The notes beneath the pieces were generated by a model, which was not told the DNA's origin, made no database searches, and was given only the letters and a program-made list of their open reading frames with translations. Shown one piece after another: positions 56,950 to 64,000 of a DNA stretch of 64,000 nucleotides. A program made the translations under genes and the position numbers. Source of the stretch: an uncultured Oscillospiraceae bacterium (GTDB lineage Bacteria > Bacillota > Clostridia > Oscillospirales > Oscillospiraceae); assembly GCA_947625045.1 (NCBI GenBank), contig CANQMW010000014.1, forward strand, positions 19,277-83,276. The letters are read 5' to 3'. Numbering within the stretch: position 1 is the stretch's first letter; the number at the start of each line of letters is the position of its first letter.

Positions 56950-58071
56950 ATGAAAAAACTATTGGCGGCCCTGCTGGCCGCTTCCTTTTTATCCCTCCCG
57001 CCCGTGATGGCCCACGGCGATGACGGCGCCCCGGCGATATCTGCCAAGGGGTCCGTGCTCATGGAGGCCCAGACCGGCGAGACGCTCTGGGAGCAGAACG
57101 CCGACGAGCCCATGCTCATCGCCAGCACCACCAAGATCATGACGGCCCTGGTTGTCCTGGAACGGTGCGAGCTGGATGAAGCAGTCACCGTGGACCCGGC
57201 CTGGACGGGCGTGGAGGGCTCCAGTATGTATCTGAAGCCTGGTCAGACGCTCACAGTGCGGGACCTTCTCTACGGGCTGATGCTTGCCTCCGGCAACGAC
57301 GCGGCGGTGGCCCTGGCCTGTGTGACGGCGGGGTCCGTGGAGGCCTTCGCGGAACTTATGAACGAGAGGGCCGCGGCCCTGGGCTGTGAGAACACCCACT
57401 TTTCCAACGCCAACGGCCTGGACGCCCCGGACCACTATGCCAGCGCCCGGGACCTGGCCCTCATCGCCCGGGAGGCCATCAAGCGAGACGACTTCCGGCG
57501 CATCGTCTCTGCCCGGAGCGCGGCGGTGGGGGAGAACACCTACGTCAACCACAACCGGCTGCTCACAGAATGCAAGGGCGTGTTCGGCGTGAAGACCGGC
57601 TATACCATGGCTGCGGGCCGGACCCTGGTCACCTGCTGTGAGCGGGAGGGGCTGACGCTCATCTGCGTGACCCTTTCCGACCCCAACGACTGGGAGGACC
57701 ACAAGACCCTTTACGACTGGGCCTACGGCGAGTATGCCCGGGACGACGTGCTGGCGGGGCTGAGCTGGTCCGTGCCCGTCATCGGCGGCACAGCGGAATA
57801 TGTGACCGCGGCGTCGGTGGAGGGGCTGGCCGTATTCCATCGGGACGGCGATAAGATAGAGGTGCGCTGCGAGCTGCCCGCCTTTGTCTACGCGGACGTG
57901 GAGGCGGGGGACCGGGCCGGCCAGGCGGTGGCCTATGTGAACGGCAAGAAGGCCGGCCGGGCGGAGCTCATCTATATCCAGAACGTGCCCCGGGCGACCG
58001 CGGCGGAGCCCACCTTCTGGCAGCGGGTACGGGACTTTTTCGACAAAGCGGAGGAAAGCGGGGTCTTTTGA
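56950..58071 (+). CDS. D-alanyl-D-alanine carboxypeptidase (DacF-like, peptidase S11)
   Basis: Exported penicillin-binding protein that trims peptidoglycan pentapeptides. 373 residues. Signal peptide 1-22 (cleavage near VMAHG); catalytic motifs STTK near residue 58 (SxxK), SGND near 116 (SxN) and KTGYT near 216 (KTG). A C-terminal S11 beta domain runs from about 270 and an amphipathic end helix follows, as in membrane-attached DacF/DacB. The scpAB-ytfJ-dac-rluB order matches the sporulation-related dac locus of Firmicutes. Coupled to rluB (3 bp). Confidence 0.93.
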   Translation: MKKLLAALLAASFLSLPPVMAHGDDGAPAISAKGSVLMEAQTGETLWEQNADEPMLIASTTKIMTALVVLERCELDEAVTVDPAWTGVEGSSMYLKPGQTLTVRDLLYGLMLASGNDAAVALACVTAGSVEAFAELMNERAAALGCENTHFSNANGLDAPDHYASARDLALIAREAIKRDDFRRIVSARSAAVGENTYVNHNRLLTECKGVFGVKTGYTMAAGRTLVTCCEREGLTLICVTLSDPNDWEDHKTLYDWAYGEYARDDVLAGLSWSVPVIGGTAEYVTAASVEGLAVFHRDGDKIEVRCELPAFVYADVEAGDRAGQAVAYVNGKKAGRAELIYIQNVPRATAAEPTFWQRVRDFFDKAEESGVF

Positions 58072-58073
58072 GC

Positions 58074-58784
58074 ATGAAGCAGCGTTTGCAAAAGCTGTTG
58101 TCCGCGGCGGGGCTGGCCTCCCGCCGGGCGGCGGAGGAGATGATATCCGCCGGGCGGGTGACGGTGAACGGCGTGAAGGCGGAACTGGGCCAGAGCGCCG
58201 ACCCGGATACGGATACCGTGGCCCTGGACGGAAAGCCTGTCCGCTTCGGCGCCCGGCGGCGGTACATAGTGCTCCACAAGCCCAGAGGGTACGTCACCAC
58301 CATGAAGGACGACCGGGGTCGGCCCACCGTGGCGGACCTCACCGCCGGCGCAGGCGGGCGGCTCTATCCCGTTGGGCGGCTGGATATGGATTCGGAGGGA
58401 CTTTTGATCCTCACCGATGACGGCGAGGCAGCCAACGCCCTCATGCATCCGTCTCATGAAGTGGATAAGGTCTACACCGTCTTCGTCCAGGGGGAGGATA
58501 TCCCCGGGGCGATAGCGAAGCTGCGGGCCATGGAGAGCCTGGAGGGGGAGCCCATCGCCCGGCCAAAGGTGACGCTCATCGAGCGAAAAGGGGACAGCGC
58601 GGAGCTGCAGATGGTCATCCACGAGGGCAAGAACCGCCAGATACGGCGTATGTGCGCCGCGTGCGGCCTGCATGTGAGCCGCCTCATCCGCATTGCGGAG
58701 GGGCCGGTGACATTGGGCTCCTTGCCCGCCGGGAAGTGGCGGACCATGACAGCGGATGAAATTTCCTACCTGCAAAACCTTTAA
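58074..58784 (+). CDS. rluB: 23S rRNA pseudouridine synthase RluB/RsuA family
   Basis: A 236-residue rRNA-modifying enzyme: S4-like RNA-binding domain (residues 3-50, RLQKLLSAAGLASRRAAEEMI) and catalytic domain with PVGRLDMDSEGLLILTDDG near 103, whose Asp is the nucleophile. Late motif GKNRQIRRMCAACG near 184. The ATG at 58074 is preferred over a TTG at 58068. A pair of palindromic hairpins follows. Confidence 0.93.
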   Translation: MKQRLQKLLSAAGLASRRAAEEMISAGRVTVNGVKAELGQSADPDTDTVALDGKPVRFGARRRYIVLHKPRGYVTTMKDDRGRPTVADLTAGAGGRLYPVGRLDMDSEGLLILTDDGEAANALMHPSHEVDKVYTVFVQGEDIPGAIAKLRAMESLEGEPIARPKVTLIERKGDSAELQMVIHEGKNRQIRRMCAACGLHVSRLIRIAEGPVTLGSLPAGKWRTMTADEISYLQNL

Positions 58785-58829
58785 ATTTCTTGAAATATCC
58801 CGCTGATTTTTAGCGGATTTGCAAGAAAT
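58785..58829 (+). terminator. Nested hairpin after rluB
   Basis: Outer arms ATTTCTTG (58785-58792) / CAAGAAAT (58822-58829) and inner CCGCT/AGCGG around TTTT. It starts directly after the rluB stop. Confidence 0.55.
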
Positions 58830-58844
58830 ATAAATATTTGCCTG

Positions 58845-58878
58845 TAATACTTGCATTTTTAGCAAAATGCAAGTATTA
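58845..58878. promoter_or_regulatory. 34-bp near-perfect palindrome upstream of the RpiR regulator
   Basis: Arms TAATACTTGCATTTT and AAAATGCAAGTATTA are perfect over 15 bp around a four-base centre. Position 40 bp upstream of the regulator start fits an operator; the T-rich flank also allows termination of rluB. Confidence 0.55.
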
Positions 58879-58917
58879 TTATGCCTGTACGCAAAATACC
58901 GCGTGTGGGAGATAGAT

Positions 58918-59781
58918 ATGGAAAAGGATATTTTGTCCCTTATGAACGCCGGCGACCGCAGGCTCTCCAAGGGCCAGCGGGCCATCGCCCGGTATATCAC
59001 GGAAAATTACGACAAGGCCGCCTTCATGACCGCGGGGAAGCTGGGCCGGACCGTGGGCGTCAGCGAGTCCACGGTGGTCCGTTTCGCCACGGAGCTGGGC
59101 TTCGACGGCTATCCCGGCATGCGCCGGGCCATGCAGGAGATGGTCCGAAGCCGCCTCACCAGCGTGCAGCGCATCGCCGTGGCCAAGGACATGCTGGAGG
59201 GCGCGGATGTGCTGAAGGCCGTCATGACCTCCGACGTGGAAAAGCTCCAGGCCTCTTTGGAGGAGCTGGACCGGGAGAGCTTCGACCGGGCCGTGGCGGC
59301 CATCGGCGAGGCCAAAAACCTCTACATCGTGGGCATGCGCTCTTCCGCGTCTCTCGCCAGCTTCATGGGCTTTTACATGAACCTGCTGGTGGAGGACGTG
59401 CGCCTTATCCACAACACCACCGCCAATGAGGTCTACGAGCAGATCATGCACATCGGCCCGGGGGACGTGTACATGGGCATCAGCTACCCCCGGTATTCGG
59501 CCAGTTCCCTGAAGGCCATGGAATTTGCCAAGCGCCAGGGGGCCACGGTCATCGCCCTGACGGACAATGATAACTCCCCCTTCGCGGCCCTGGCCGATAT
59601 CCGGCTGTACGCCAAGAGCGATATGGTGTCCTTCCTGGACTCCCTGGTGGCGCCCATGAGCGTCATCAACGCCCTGATCGTGGCCGTGGCCGCCCGGAAG
59701 AAGGACTCTCTGGACGATACCTTCGAGTATCTGGAGGGCCTTTGGAGCGAGTACGGCACCTTTACCGGCGTTGAGAGCTGA
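58918..59781 (+). CDS. MurR/RpiR family transcriptional regulator
   Basis: A 287-residue regulator: N-terminal helix-turn-helix (residues 1-78; AAFMTAGKLGRTVGVSESTVVRFATELGF) and a SIS sugar-phosphate-binding domain (about 125-255; LYIVGMRSSASLASF, VYMGISYPRYSASSLKAMEFA). Senses phosphosugars such as MurNAc-6-P in relatives; ligand here unknown. ATG at 58918 follows TGGGAGATAG; an in-frame ATG at 58867 lies in the palindrome. Overlaps the next gene's TTG start by 11 bp, a hint that the oxidoreductase is cotranscribed, not that it is regulated. Confidence 0.92.
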   Translation: MEKDILSLMNAGDRRLSKGQRAIARYITENYDKAAFMTAGKLGRTVGVSESTVVRFATELGFDGYPGMRRAMQEMVRSRLTSVQRIAVAKDMLEGADVLKAVMTSDVEKLQASLEELDRESFDRAVAAIGEAKNLYIVGMRSSASLASFMGFYMNLLVEDVRLIHNTTANEVYEQIMHIGPGDVYMGISYPRYSASSLKAMEFAKRQGATVIALTDNDNSPFAALADIRLYAKSDMVSFLDSLVAPMSVINALIVAVAARKKDSLDDTFEYLEGLWSEYGTFTGVES

Positions 59782-61006
59782 CGTTGTTGTGATCGGCGGC
59801 GGGGCCGCCGGGATGATGGCCGCCATCGCGGCGGCGGAGCAGGGCCGGGACGCGGCGCTGCTGGAACCCAGCGAGAAGCTGGGCCGGAAGGTGCGAATCA
59901 CGGGCAAGGGCCGGTGCAACCTGACCAACGCCTGTGACGTAAAGGCGTTTCTGGAGAACGTCCCCACTAATCCGAAGTTCCTCTACAGTGCCGTGACCGC
60001 CTTCCCGCCGGCGGCGGCCATGGAATGGTTCGAGAGCCTGGGCGTGCCATTGAAGACCGAGCGGGGGAATAGGGTGTTCCCGGTGTCCGACGACGCCAAC
60101 GACGTGGCGGAGGCCCTTATCCGGCGGCTGAAGGCCCTGGGCGTGCGCCATGTGCGCAACAGGGCAATCGATATTGCCGTGGAAGACGGCGCGGTCCGGG
60201 CGGTGGTCACGGACAGGGGAGAGATACCCTGCGCCTCGGCCATTTTGTGCACAGGGGGGCTTTCCTATCCCGCTACCGGCTCCACCGGGGACGGGTATGC
60301 TCTCGCGGCAAAGCTGGGCCACACCGTTGTGCCCGCCCGGGCGTCGCTAGTGCCGCTGGAGAGTTCGGCGTCTTATTGCGCAGAGCTTTCCGGCTTTTCT
60401 CCCCGGAACGTGGACGTGCGGCTTTTGGAGGACAGCAAGGTCATCTACACCGAGCGGGGGGAGATGCTCTTCGCCCACTTCGGTGTGACGGGGCCGCTGG
60501 TCCTGTCGGCCAGCGCCCATATCCGCCATTGGGGTGAGCGGCGCTATGGCCTCGCCATCGACTTCAAGCCCGCCCTGAGCCCGGAGAAGCTGGACGAGCG
60601 CGTTTTGCGGGACTTTGAGAAGTTTCATAACCGGGACATCGCCAACGGCCTTGCCGAGCTGCTGCCGAAGTCCCTCATTCCGGTGGTCCTGTGCCTGGCG
60701 GACATACCGGGGGAGACGAAGGTACACTCGGTCACGCGGGAACAGCGCCTGCGGCTGGGGGGAGTCATCAAGGCCTTCCCCGTGCCCCTCACGGCCCCCC
60801 GGCCCGTGGCGGAGGCCATCGTCACCGGCGGCGGCGTGGACGTGCGCCAGGTGGACCCCCGGACTATGCGGTCCAAGCTGGTGAGGGACCTATATTTTGC
60901 CGGGGAGATCTTGGACGTGGACGCCTATACCGGCGGCTTCAATTTACACATCGCCTGGGCCACCGGACGGAAGGCCGGACTGGCGGCGGGAGAGGATACG
61001 CTATGA
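59771..61006 (+). CDS. HI0933-family FAD-dependent oxidoreductase
   Basis: A 411-residue flavoprotein of the HI0933/YhiN type: dinucleotide loop VVVIGGGAAGMMAAIAAAEQG at residues 5-25, VRITGKGRCNLTN near 42 (family hallmark), ATGGLSYP-type ILCTGGLSYPATGSTGDG near 159 and C-terminal YFAGEILDVDAYTGGFNLHIAWATG. Physiological reaction unknown; called aminoacetone oxidase family or NAD(P)/FAD oxidoreductase. Start is TTG at 59771, giving MRADVVVIGGG as in homologues. In Firmicutes it is often followed by cmk, as here (4-bp overlap). Confidence 0.92.
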   Translation: MRADVVVIGGGAAGMMAAIAAAEQGRDAALLEPSEKLGRKVRITGKGRCNLTNACDVKAFLENVPTNPKFLYSAVTAFPPAAAMEWFESLGVPLKTERGNRVFPVSDDANDVAEALIRRLKALGVRHVRNRAIDIAVEDGAVRAVVTDRGEIPCASAILCTGGLSYPATGSTGDGYALAAKLGHTVVPARASLVPLESSASYCAELSGFSPRNVDVRLLEDSKVIYTERGEMLFAHFGVTGPLVLSASAHIRHWGERRYGLAIDFKPALSPEKLDERVLRDFEKFHNRDIANGLAELLPKSLIPVVLCLADIPGETKVHSVTREQRLRLGGVIKAFPVPLTAPRPVAEAIVTGGGVDVRQVDPRTMRSKLVRDLYFAGEILDVDAYTGGFNLHIAWATGRKAGLAAGEDTL

Positions 61007-61698
61007 ACGAGACAAGGTACGCCGTGGCCATCGACGGGCCCTCCGGCGCGGGCAAGAGCACCATCGCCAAGGCGGTGGCCGCCCGCTTTGGGTATATATA
61101 CGTGGACACCGGCGCCATCTACCGGACCGTGGGCCTCGCGGTGCGCCGGGCGGACAAGGACCCCCACGACGGGGAGGCCGTGGCGGCGCTGCTGCCGGGG
61201 CTCTCCATCCGCTTCGACTACGGCCCCGACGGCGGCCAGCGGATGTACTTGAATGGCGAGGACGTGTCCGGCCTCATCCGCACGCCGGAGATGAGCATGT
61301 ACGCCTCGGCGGTGTCCGCTATTCCCGCGGTGCGGGCGTTTTTGCTGGACATGCAGCGCCAAACCGCCCGGGAGCACCGGGCCGTCATGGACGGCCGGGA
61401 CATCGGCACCGTGGTGCTGCCCGACGCGGGACTTAAAGTATTCCTCACCGCGTCCTTGGAGGCAAGAGCGAAGCGTCGGCTTTTGGAGCTGAACGCAAAG
61501 GGCGACCCCAGCACCTATGATGAGGTCCTGGCCGATATGGCCCGGCGGGACGAGCAGGACTCCAGCCGCGCCGCCGCGCCCCTGAAGGCGGCGGAGGATG
61601 CGGTGCCCGTGGACACGTCGGACATGACCCTGGATGAGAGCATAGAGCATATCTGCGCCCTGGTGCGGGAGCGCTTCGGCCCGGAGGGGACGGCGTGA
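61003..61698 (+). CDS. cmk: Cytidylate kinase
   Basis: Phosphorylates CMP/dCMP. 231 residues: AIDGPSGAGKSTIAKAVA near residue 9 (P-loop), YVDTGAIYRTVGLAV near 32, MDGRDIGTVVLPDAGLKVFLT near 130, RAAAPLKAAEDAVPVDTS near 188. ATGA overlap with the oxidoreductase; GTG start of ispH overlaps its stop. The cmk-ispH-rpsA order is conserved in clostridia. Confidence 0.97.
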   Translation: MNETRYAVAIDGPSGAGKSTIAKAVAARFGYIYVDTGAIYRTVGLAVRRADKDPHDGEAVAALLPGLSIRFDYGPDGGQRMYLNGEDVSGLIRTPEMSMYASAVSAIPAVRAFLLDMQRQTAREHRAVMDGRDIGTVVLPDAGLKVFLTASLEARAKRRLLELNAKGDPSTYDEVLADMARRDEQDSSRAAAPLKAAEDAVPVDTSDMTLDESIEHICALVRERFGPEGTA

Positions 61699-63896
61699 AG
61701 GTCGTCGTGGCGGAGAACGCCGGGTTCTGCTTCGGCGTGGCCCGGGCGGTGGAGATGGCGGAGAAGGCGGCTACCCAAGGCGGCGAATGCTGGTGCCTGG
61801 GAGAGCTGACCCACAACCGGGACGTGGTGAGGCGGCTGGAGGCCATGGGCCTGAAGACCGCGGAGCGGCCGGAGGACATCCCCGACGGGGCCGCGGTGCT
61901 CATCCGGGCCCACGGGGAGACAAGAGCGGTGCGCCAGGCCCTGGAGGCGAAGGGCTGCGCCATCCTGGACGCCACATGCCCCAAGGTGGCCCATATCCAT
62001 AAGATCGTGGAGAGGGCCGGGAAAGAGGGCCGGCAGGTGGTGGTGTTCGGCGAGCCCGCCCATCCCGAGGTCCGGGGCATATGCGGCTGGTGCGAAGGGG
62101 CCGTGGTGGTCCGGGACATGGAGGAGCTTCTGGAACGGTCGCGTCAGGCCGAATGGGCGCAAAACCCGTCGCTGACGGTGGTTTTCCAGACGACTTCCAA
62201 CCGAAAAATTAGTGAACAAAGTATTAATTCGTTAAAAAAACTGTATACAAACGCCGAGATATTTGATACAATATGCAATGCTACGAGTATTAGGCAAAAT
62301 GAGGCCCGAAAGCTGGCCGCGGCATCTGACGCCGTGGTAGTGGTGGGCGGCAGGCACAGCGCCAATTCCCTGCATCTGGCACAGATATGCGCCGAGAACT
62401 GCTCCGCCGTACTGTTCGTGGAAAATGCGGACGAGCTGGATCGGGCGGCCCTGCGGGGGTGCGATACCGTCGCGGTGACCGCCGGCGCCTCTACGCCATC
62501 GTGGATAATTAAGGAGGTAGTAAACAAAATGAACGAGCCCGAGATCCTGAAAGAAGAGACTGTCGCTGAGGAGACCCCTGTGGCCGAGGCCCCTGTGGAG
62601 GAAGCTCCCGCGGCCGAGACCCCCGCTGTCGAAGAAGCCCCTGTCGTGGAGGAAGCGCCTACCGCTGAGGAGGCTGCCGCCCCCGCCGCCGAGAACGGCG
62701 AGAAGAGCTTCGACCAGATGCTGGAGGACTCCATCCGCACCATCCATAACGGCGAGACCGTCACCGGCGTCGTGGCCGCTGTCGGCTCCACCGAGATCAC
62801 CGTCGACCTGCCAACCAAGCACTCCGGATACATATCCGTATCCGAGTTCACCGACGACGCCCCCGGCGTGGACATCAACGACCTTGTGAAGGTCGGCGAC
62901 GAGATCCAGGCCTCCGTGGTGCGTGTCAACGACGTGGAGGGCACCGTACAGCTTTCCAAGCGCCGTCTGGACGCCGCCAAGAACTGGACCGACGTGGAAG
63001 CCGCCTATGAGGACGGCACCGTCCTGGAGGGCAAGGTGTCCGAGGAGAACAAGGGCGGCGTGGTCATCAACATCAAGGGCATCCGGGTGTTCATCCCCGC
63101 CTCCCAGACCGGCCTTGGCCGGGACGAGCCCATGGCGAACCTGCTGGGCAAGACCGTCCGCTTCCGCATCACCGAGGTCAACCGCGCCCGCAAGCGTGTG
63201 GTGGGCTCCATCCGCAGCGTCACCGCCCGGGAGCGCAAGGAGAAGGCCGAGAAGGTATGGTCCGAGATCGAAAACGGCAAGGTCTATCACGGCGTGGTCA
63301 AGAGCATGACCAGCTATGGCGCTTTCGTGGACATCGGCGGTGTGGACGGCATGGTCCATGTGTCCGAGATCAGCTGGGAGCGCATCCGCAAGCCTGAGGA
63401 CGCCCTGAGCGTGGGCCAGGAAGTGGACGTGCACGTCATCAGCTTTGACCCGGAGAAGAAAAAGATCTCCCTGGGCTACCGCAAGGCGGAGGACAACCCC
63501 TGGCTGAAGTTCACCGGGGCCTATAAGGTGGGCGACGTGGCGACCGTGAAGGTGGTCAAGCTCATGCCCTTCGGCGCCTTTGCCGAGGTCGTGCCCGGCG
63601 TGGACGGCCTGATCCACATCTCCCAGATCGCCAACCGGCGCATCGGCAAGCCCGAAGAGGTCCTGTCCGTGGGTCAGGAGGTGGAGGCGAAGATCACCGC
63701 CATCGACGAGGACAAGCAGAAGATCAGCCTCTCCATCCGCGCCCTCATCGAGCCGGAACCGGTCCGTGCCCGCGCCCCCAGAGAGCCGAAGCCCGAGCCC
63801 AAGCCCGAGGATGACGCGCTGGTCTATGAGATCTCCGCCACCGGCGAGGCCACCGGCGTCGCTCCCGAAGAGGACGAGCCCGCTGAGGAAGAATAA
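61695..63896 (+). CDS. ispH: Bifunctional IspH (HMBPP reductase) / S1 RNA-binding protein
   Basis: A 733-residue fusion known from clostridia. Residues 1-280 are IspH, the last MEP-pathway enzyme, with cluster Cys in ENAGFCFGVARA (Cys12), DATCPKVAHIHK and FDTICNATSIRQNEA. An acidic Glu/Ala/Pro linker (about 285-340) leads to four S1 domains starting near residues 350, 437, 527 and 612 (GETVTGVVAAV, GTVLEGKVSEE, GKVYHGVVKSMTSYGAFVDIG, GDVATVKVVKLMPFGAF). GTG start. At the junction AAGGAGG (62511-62517) lies 11 bases before in-frame ATG 62529, so free S1 protein of about 456 residues may also be made. Confidence 0.95.
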   Translation: MKVVVAENAGFCFGVARAVEMAEKAATQGGECWCLGELTHNRDVVRRLEAMGLKTAERPEDIPDGAAVLIRAHGETRAVRQALEAKGCAILDATCPKVAHIHKIVERAGKEGRQVVVFGEPAHPEVRGICGWCEGAVVVRDMEELLERSRQAEWAQNPSLTVVFQTTSNRKISEQSINSLKKLYTNAEIFDTICNATSIRQNEARKLAAASDAVVVVGGRHSANSLHLAQICAENCSAVLFVENADELDRAALRGCDTVAVTAGASTPSWIIKEVVNKMNEPEILKEETVAEETPVAEAPVEEAPAAETPAVEEAPVVEEAPTAEEAAAPAAENGEKSFDQMLEDSIRTIHNGETVTGVVAAVGSTEITVDLPTKHSGYISVSEFTDDAPGVDINDLVKVGDEIQASVVRVNDVEGTVQLSKRRLDAAKNWTDVEAAYEDGTVLEGKVSEENKGGVVINIKGIRVFIPASQTGLGRDEPMANLLGKTVRFRITEVNRARKRVVGSIRSVTARERKEKAEKVWSEIENGKVYHGVVKSMTSYGAFVDIGGVDGMVHVSEISWERIRKPEDALSVGQEVDVHVISFDPEKKKISLGYRKAEDNPWLKFTGAYKVGDVATVKVVKLMPFGAFAEVVPGVDGLIHISQIANRRIGKPEEVLSVGQEVEAKITAIDEDKQKISLSIRALIEPEPVRARAPREPKPEPKPEDDALVYEISATGEATGVAPEEDEPAEEE
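62244..62272 (+). promoter_or_regulatory. Possible internal promoter inside ispH
   Basis: TATACA (62244-62249) and TACAAT (62267-62272) with a 17-bp spacer lie in a markedly AT-rich patch (about 62200-62310) of an otherwise GC-rich gene, about 260 bp upstream of the internal S1 start at 62529. Confidence 0.4.
62511..62531 (+). promoter_or_regulatory. Internal ribosome-binding site and ATG for the S1 part
   Basis: AAGGAGG at 62511-62517 followed by AT-rich sequence and in-frame ATG at 62529, exactly at the IspH-S1 domain boundary. The preceding codons (KEVVNK) belong to the end of IspH. Confidence 0.55.
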
Positions 63897-63939
63897 GATA
63901 CAAACACAAAACGAGCTGTCAGCTTTGAACAGCACCCCA

Positions 63940-64000
63940 TTTGTTAGACAGTATGGTATACTGATAACGAATGGGGTGTTGCTTATGCCAAAAGGGAAAC
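63940..64000 (+). mobile_element. Probable left end of an insertion sequence (runs off the window)
   Basis: A dyad CACCCCATTTGTTAGACAGTA / TATACTGATAACGAATGGGGTG (about 63936-63979) precedes GTGTTGCTT and an ATG at 63985 opening Met-Pro-Lys-Gly-Lys. An IS3-type OrfA start often reads MPKGK; with only five codons visible the call is tentative. It sits 89 bp after the ispH-rpsA stop. Confidence 0.35.

Overview
The window is a GC-rich chromosomal segment of an anaerobic, spore-forming member of the Clostridia, most likely Oscillospiraceae (Oscillibacter / Dysosmobacter / Lawsonibacter-like; this is inference). The reasons are strong Shine-Dalgarno sites, the IspH-ribosomal S1 fusion, the scpA-scpB-ytfJ-dacF-rluB order, a SpoIVFB-like protease, and the oxidoreductase families present. 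No rRNA is visible. The two tRNAs, Pro(CGG) and Gly(CCC), lie on the minus strand near 38 kb.

Layout. 1-9.6 kb: asparagine synthetase (cut by the window edge) and a Na/phosphate cotransporter on the minus strand, then a tctCBA tripartite tricarboxylate transporter operon, two tandem MgtC-like proteins, thymidylate kinase, a lone P-loop kinase-like gene and decayed GNAT acetyltransferase debris. 9.6-12.6 kb: an MFS exporter, a hairpin-rich gene-free stretch, an orphan TnpV gene from a mobile element, and a LysR regulator with its own palindromic promoter. 12.6-35.5 kb: a large accessory island. It carries five flavodoxin-domain proteins (three of them exported), four aldo/keto reductases, five alpha/beta hydrolases (four with export signals), two DUF362 domains, an iron alcohol dehydrogenase, a double cupin lipoprotein, a carboxymuconolactone-decarboxylase-like protein, a DUF318-type permease, a second LysR, LysE, a membrane metallophosphoesterase and a haem-b-like DUF4405 membrane protein. 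35.5-38.4 kb: the scar of an integrative element. A structured leader is followed by one ORF joining a ParB N-terminus to the C-terminal half of a large serine recombinase, then tRNA genes embedded in hairpin repeats. 38.4-64 kb: dense housekeeping operons (SpoIVFB-like protease, radical SAM pair, rplS, lepB-ylqF-rnhB-yraN-thrC, tig-clpP-clpX-lon-yihA, scpAB, ytfJ-dacF-rluB, RpiR regulator, FAD oxidoreductase, cmk, ispH-rpsA), ending at what looks like the start of an insertion sequence.

Most interesting. (1) Four promoters inside the island (12.58, 20.26, 30.12 and 31.09 kb) share an almost identical architecture of about 55 bp: GTRTRDAC at the left, AAC-N5-GRGACTTCT in the middle, then exactly 19 bp to a TANAAT -10 box. 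This implies one activator-dependent regulon; the adjacent LysR gene at 11.65 kb is the natural candidate. (2) Two exported flavodoxin-DUF362 fusions, one a lipoprotein and one carrying cell-wall-binding repeats, arose by tandem duplication of a flavodoxin-DUF362-permease unit. The first copy keeps only 18 codons of its permease. Together with the lipoprotein flavodoxin, lipoprotein esterases, cupin and DUF4405 membrane protein, they suggest an undescribed extracytoplasmic flavin-based redox system in a Gram-positive gut anaerobe (inference). (3) The ParB-recombinase chimera and its leader, which shows textbook alternative terminator / anti-terminator pairing.
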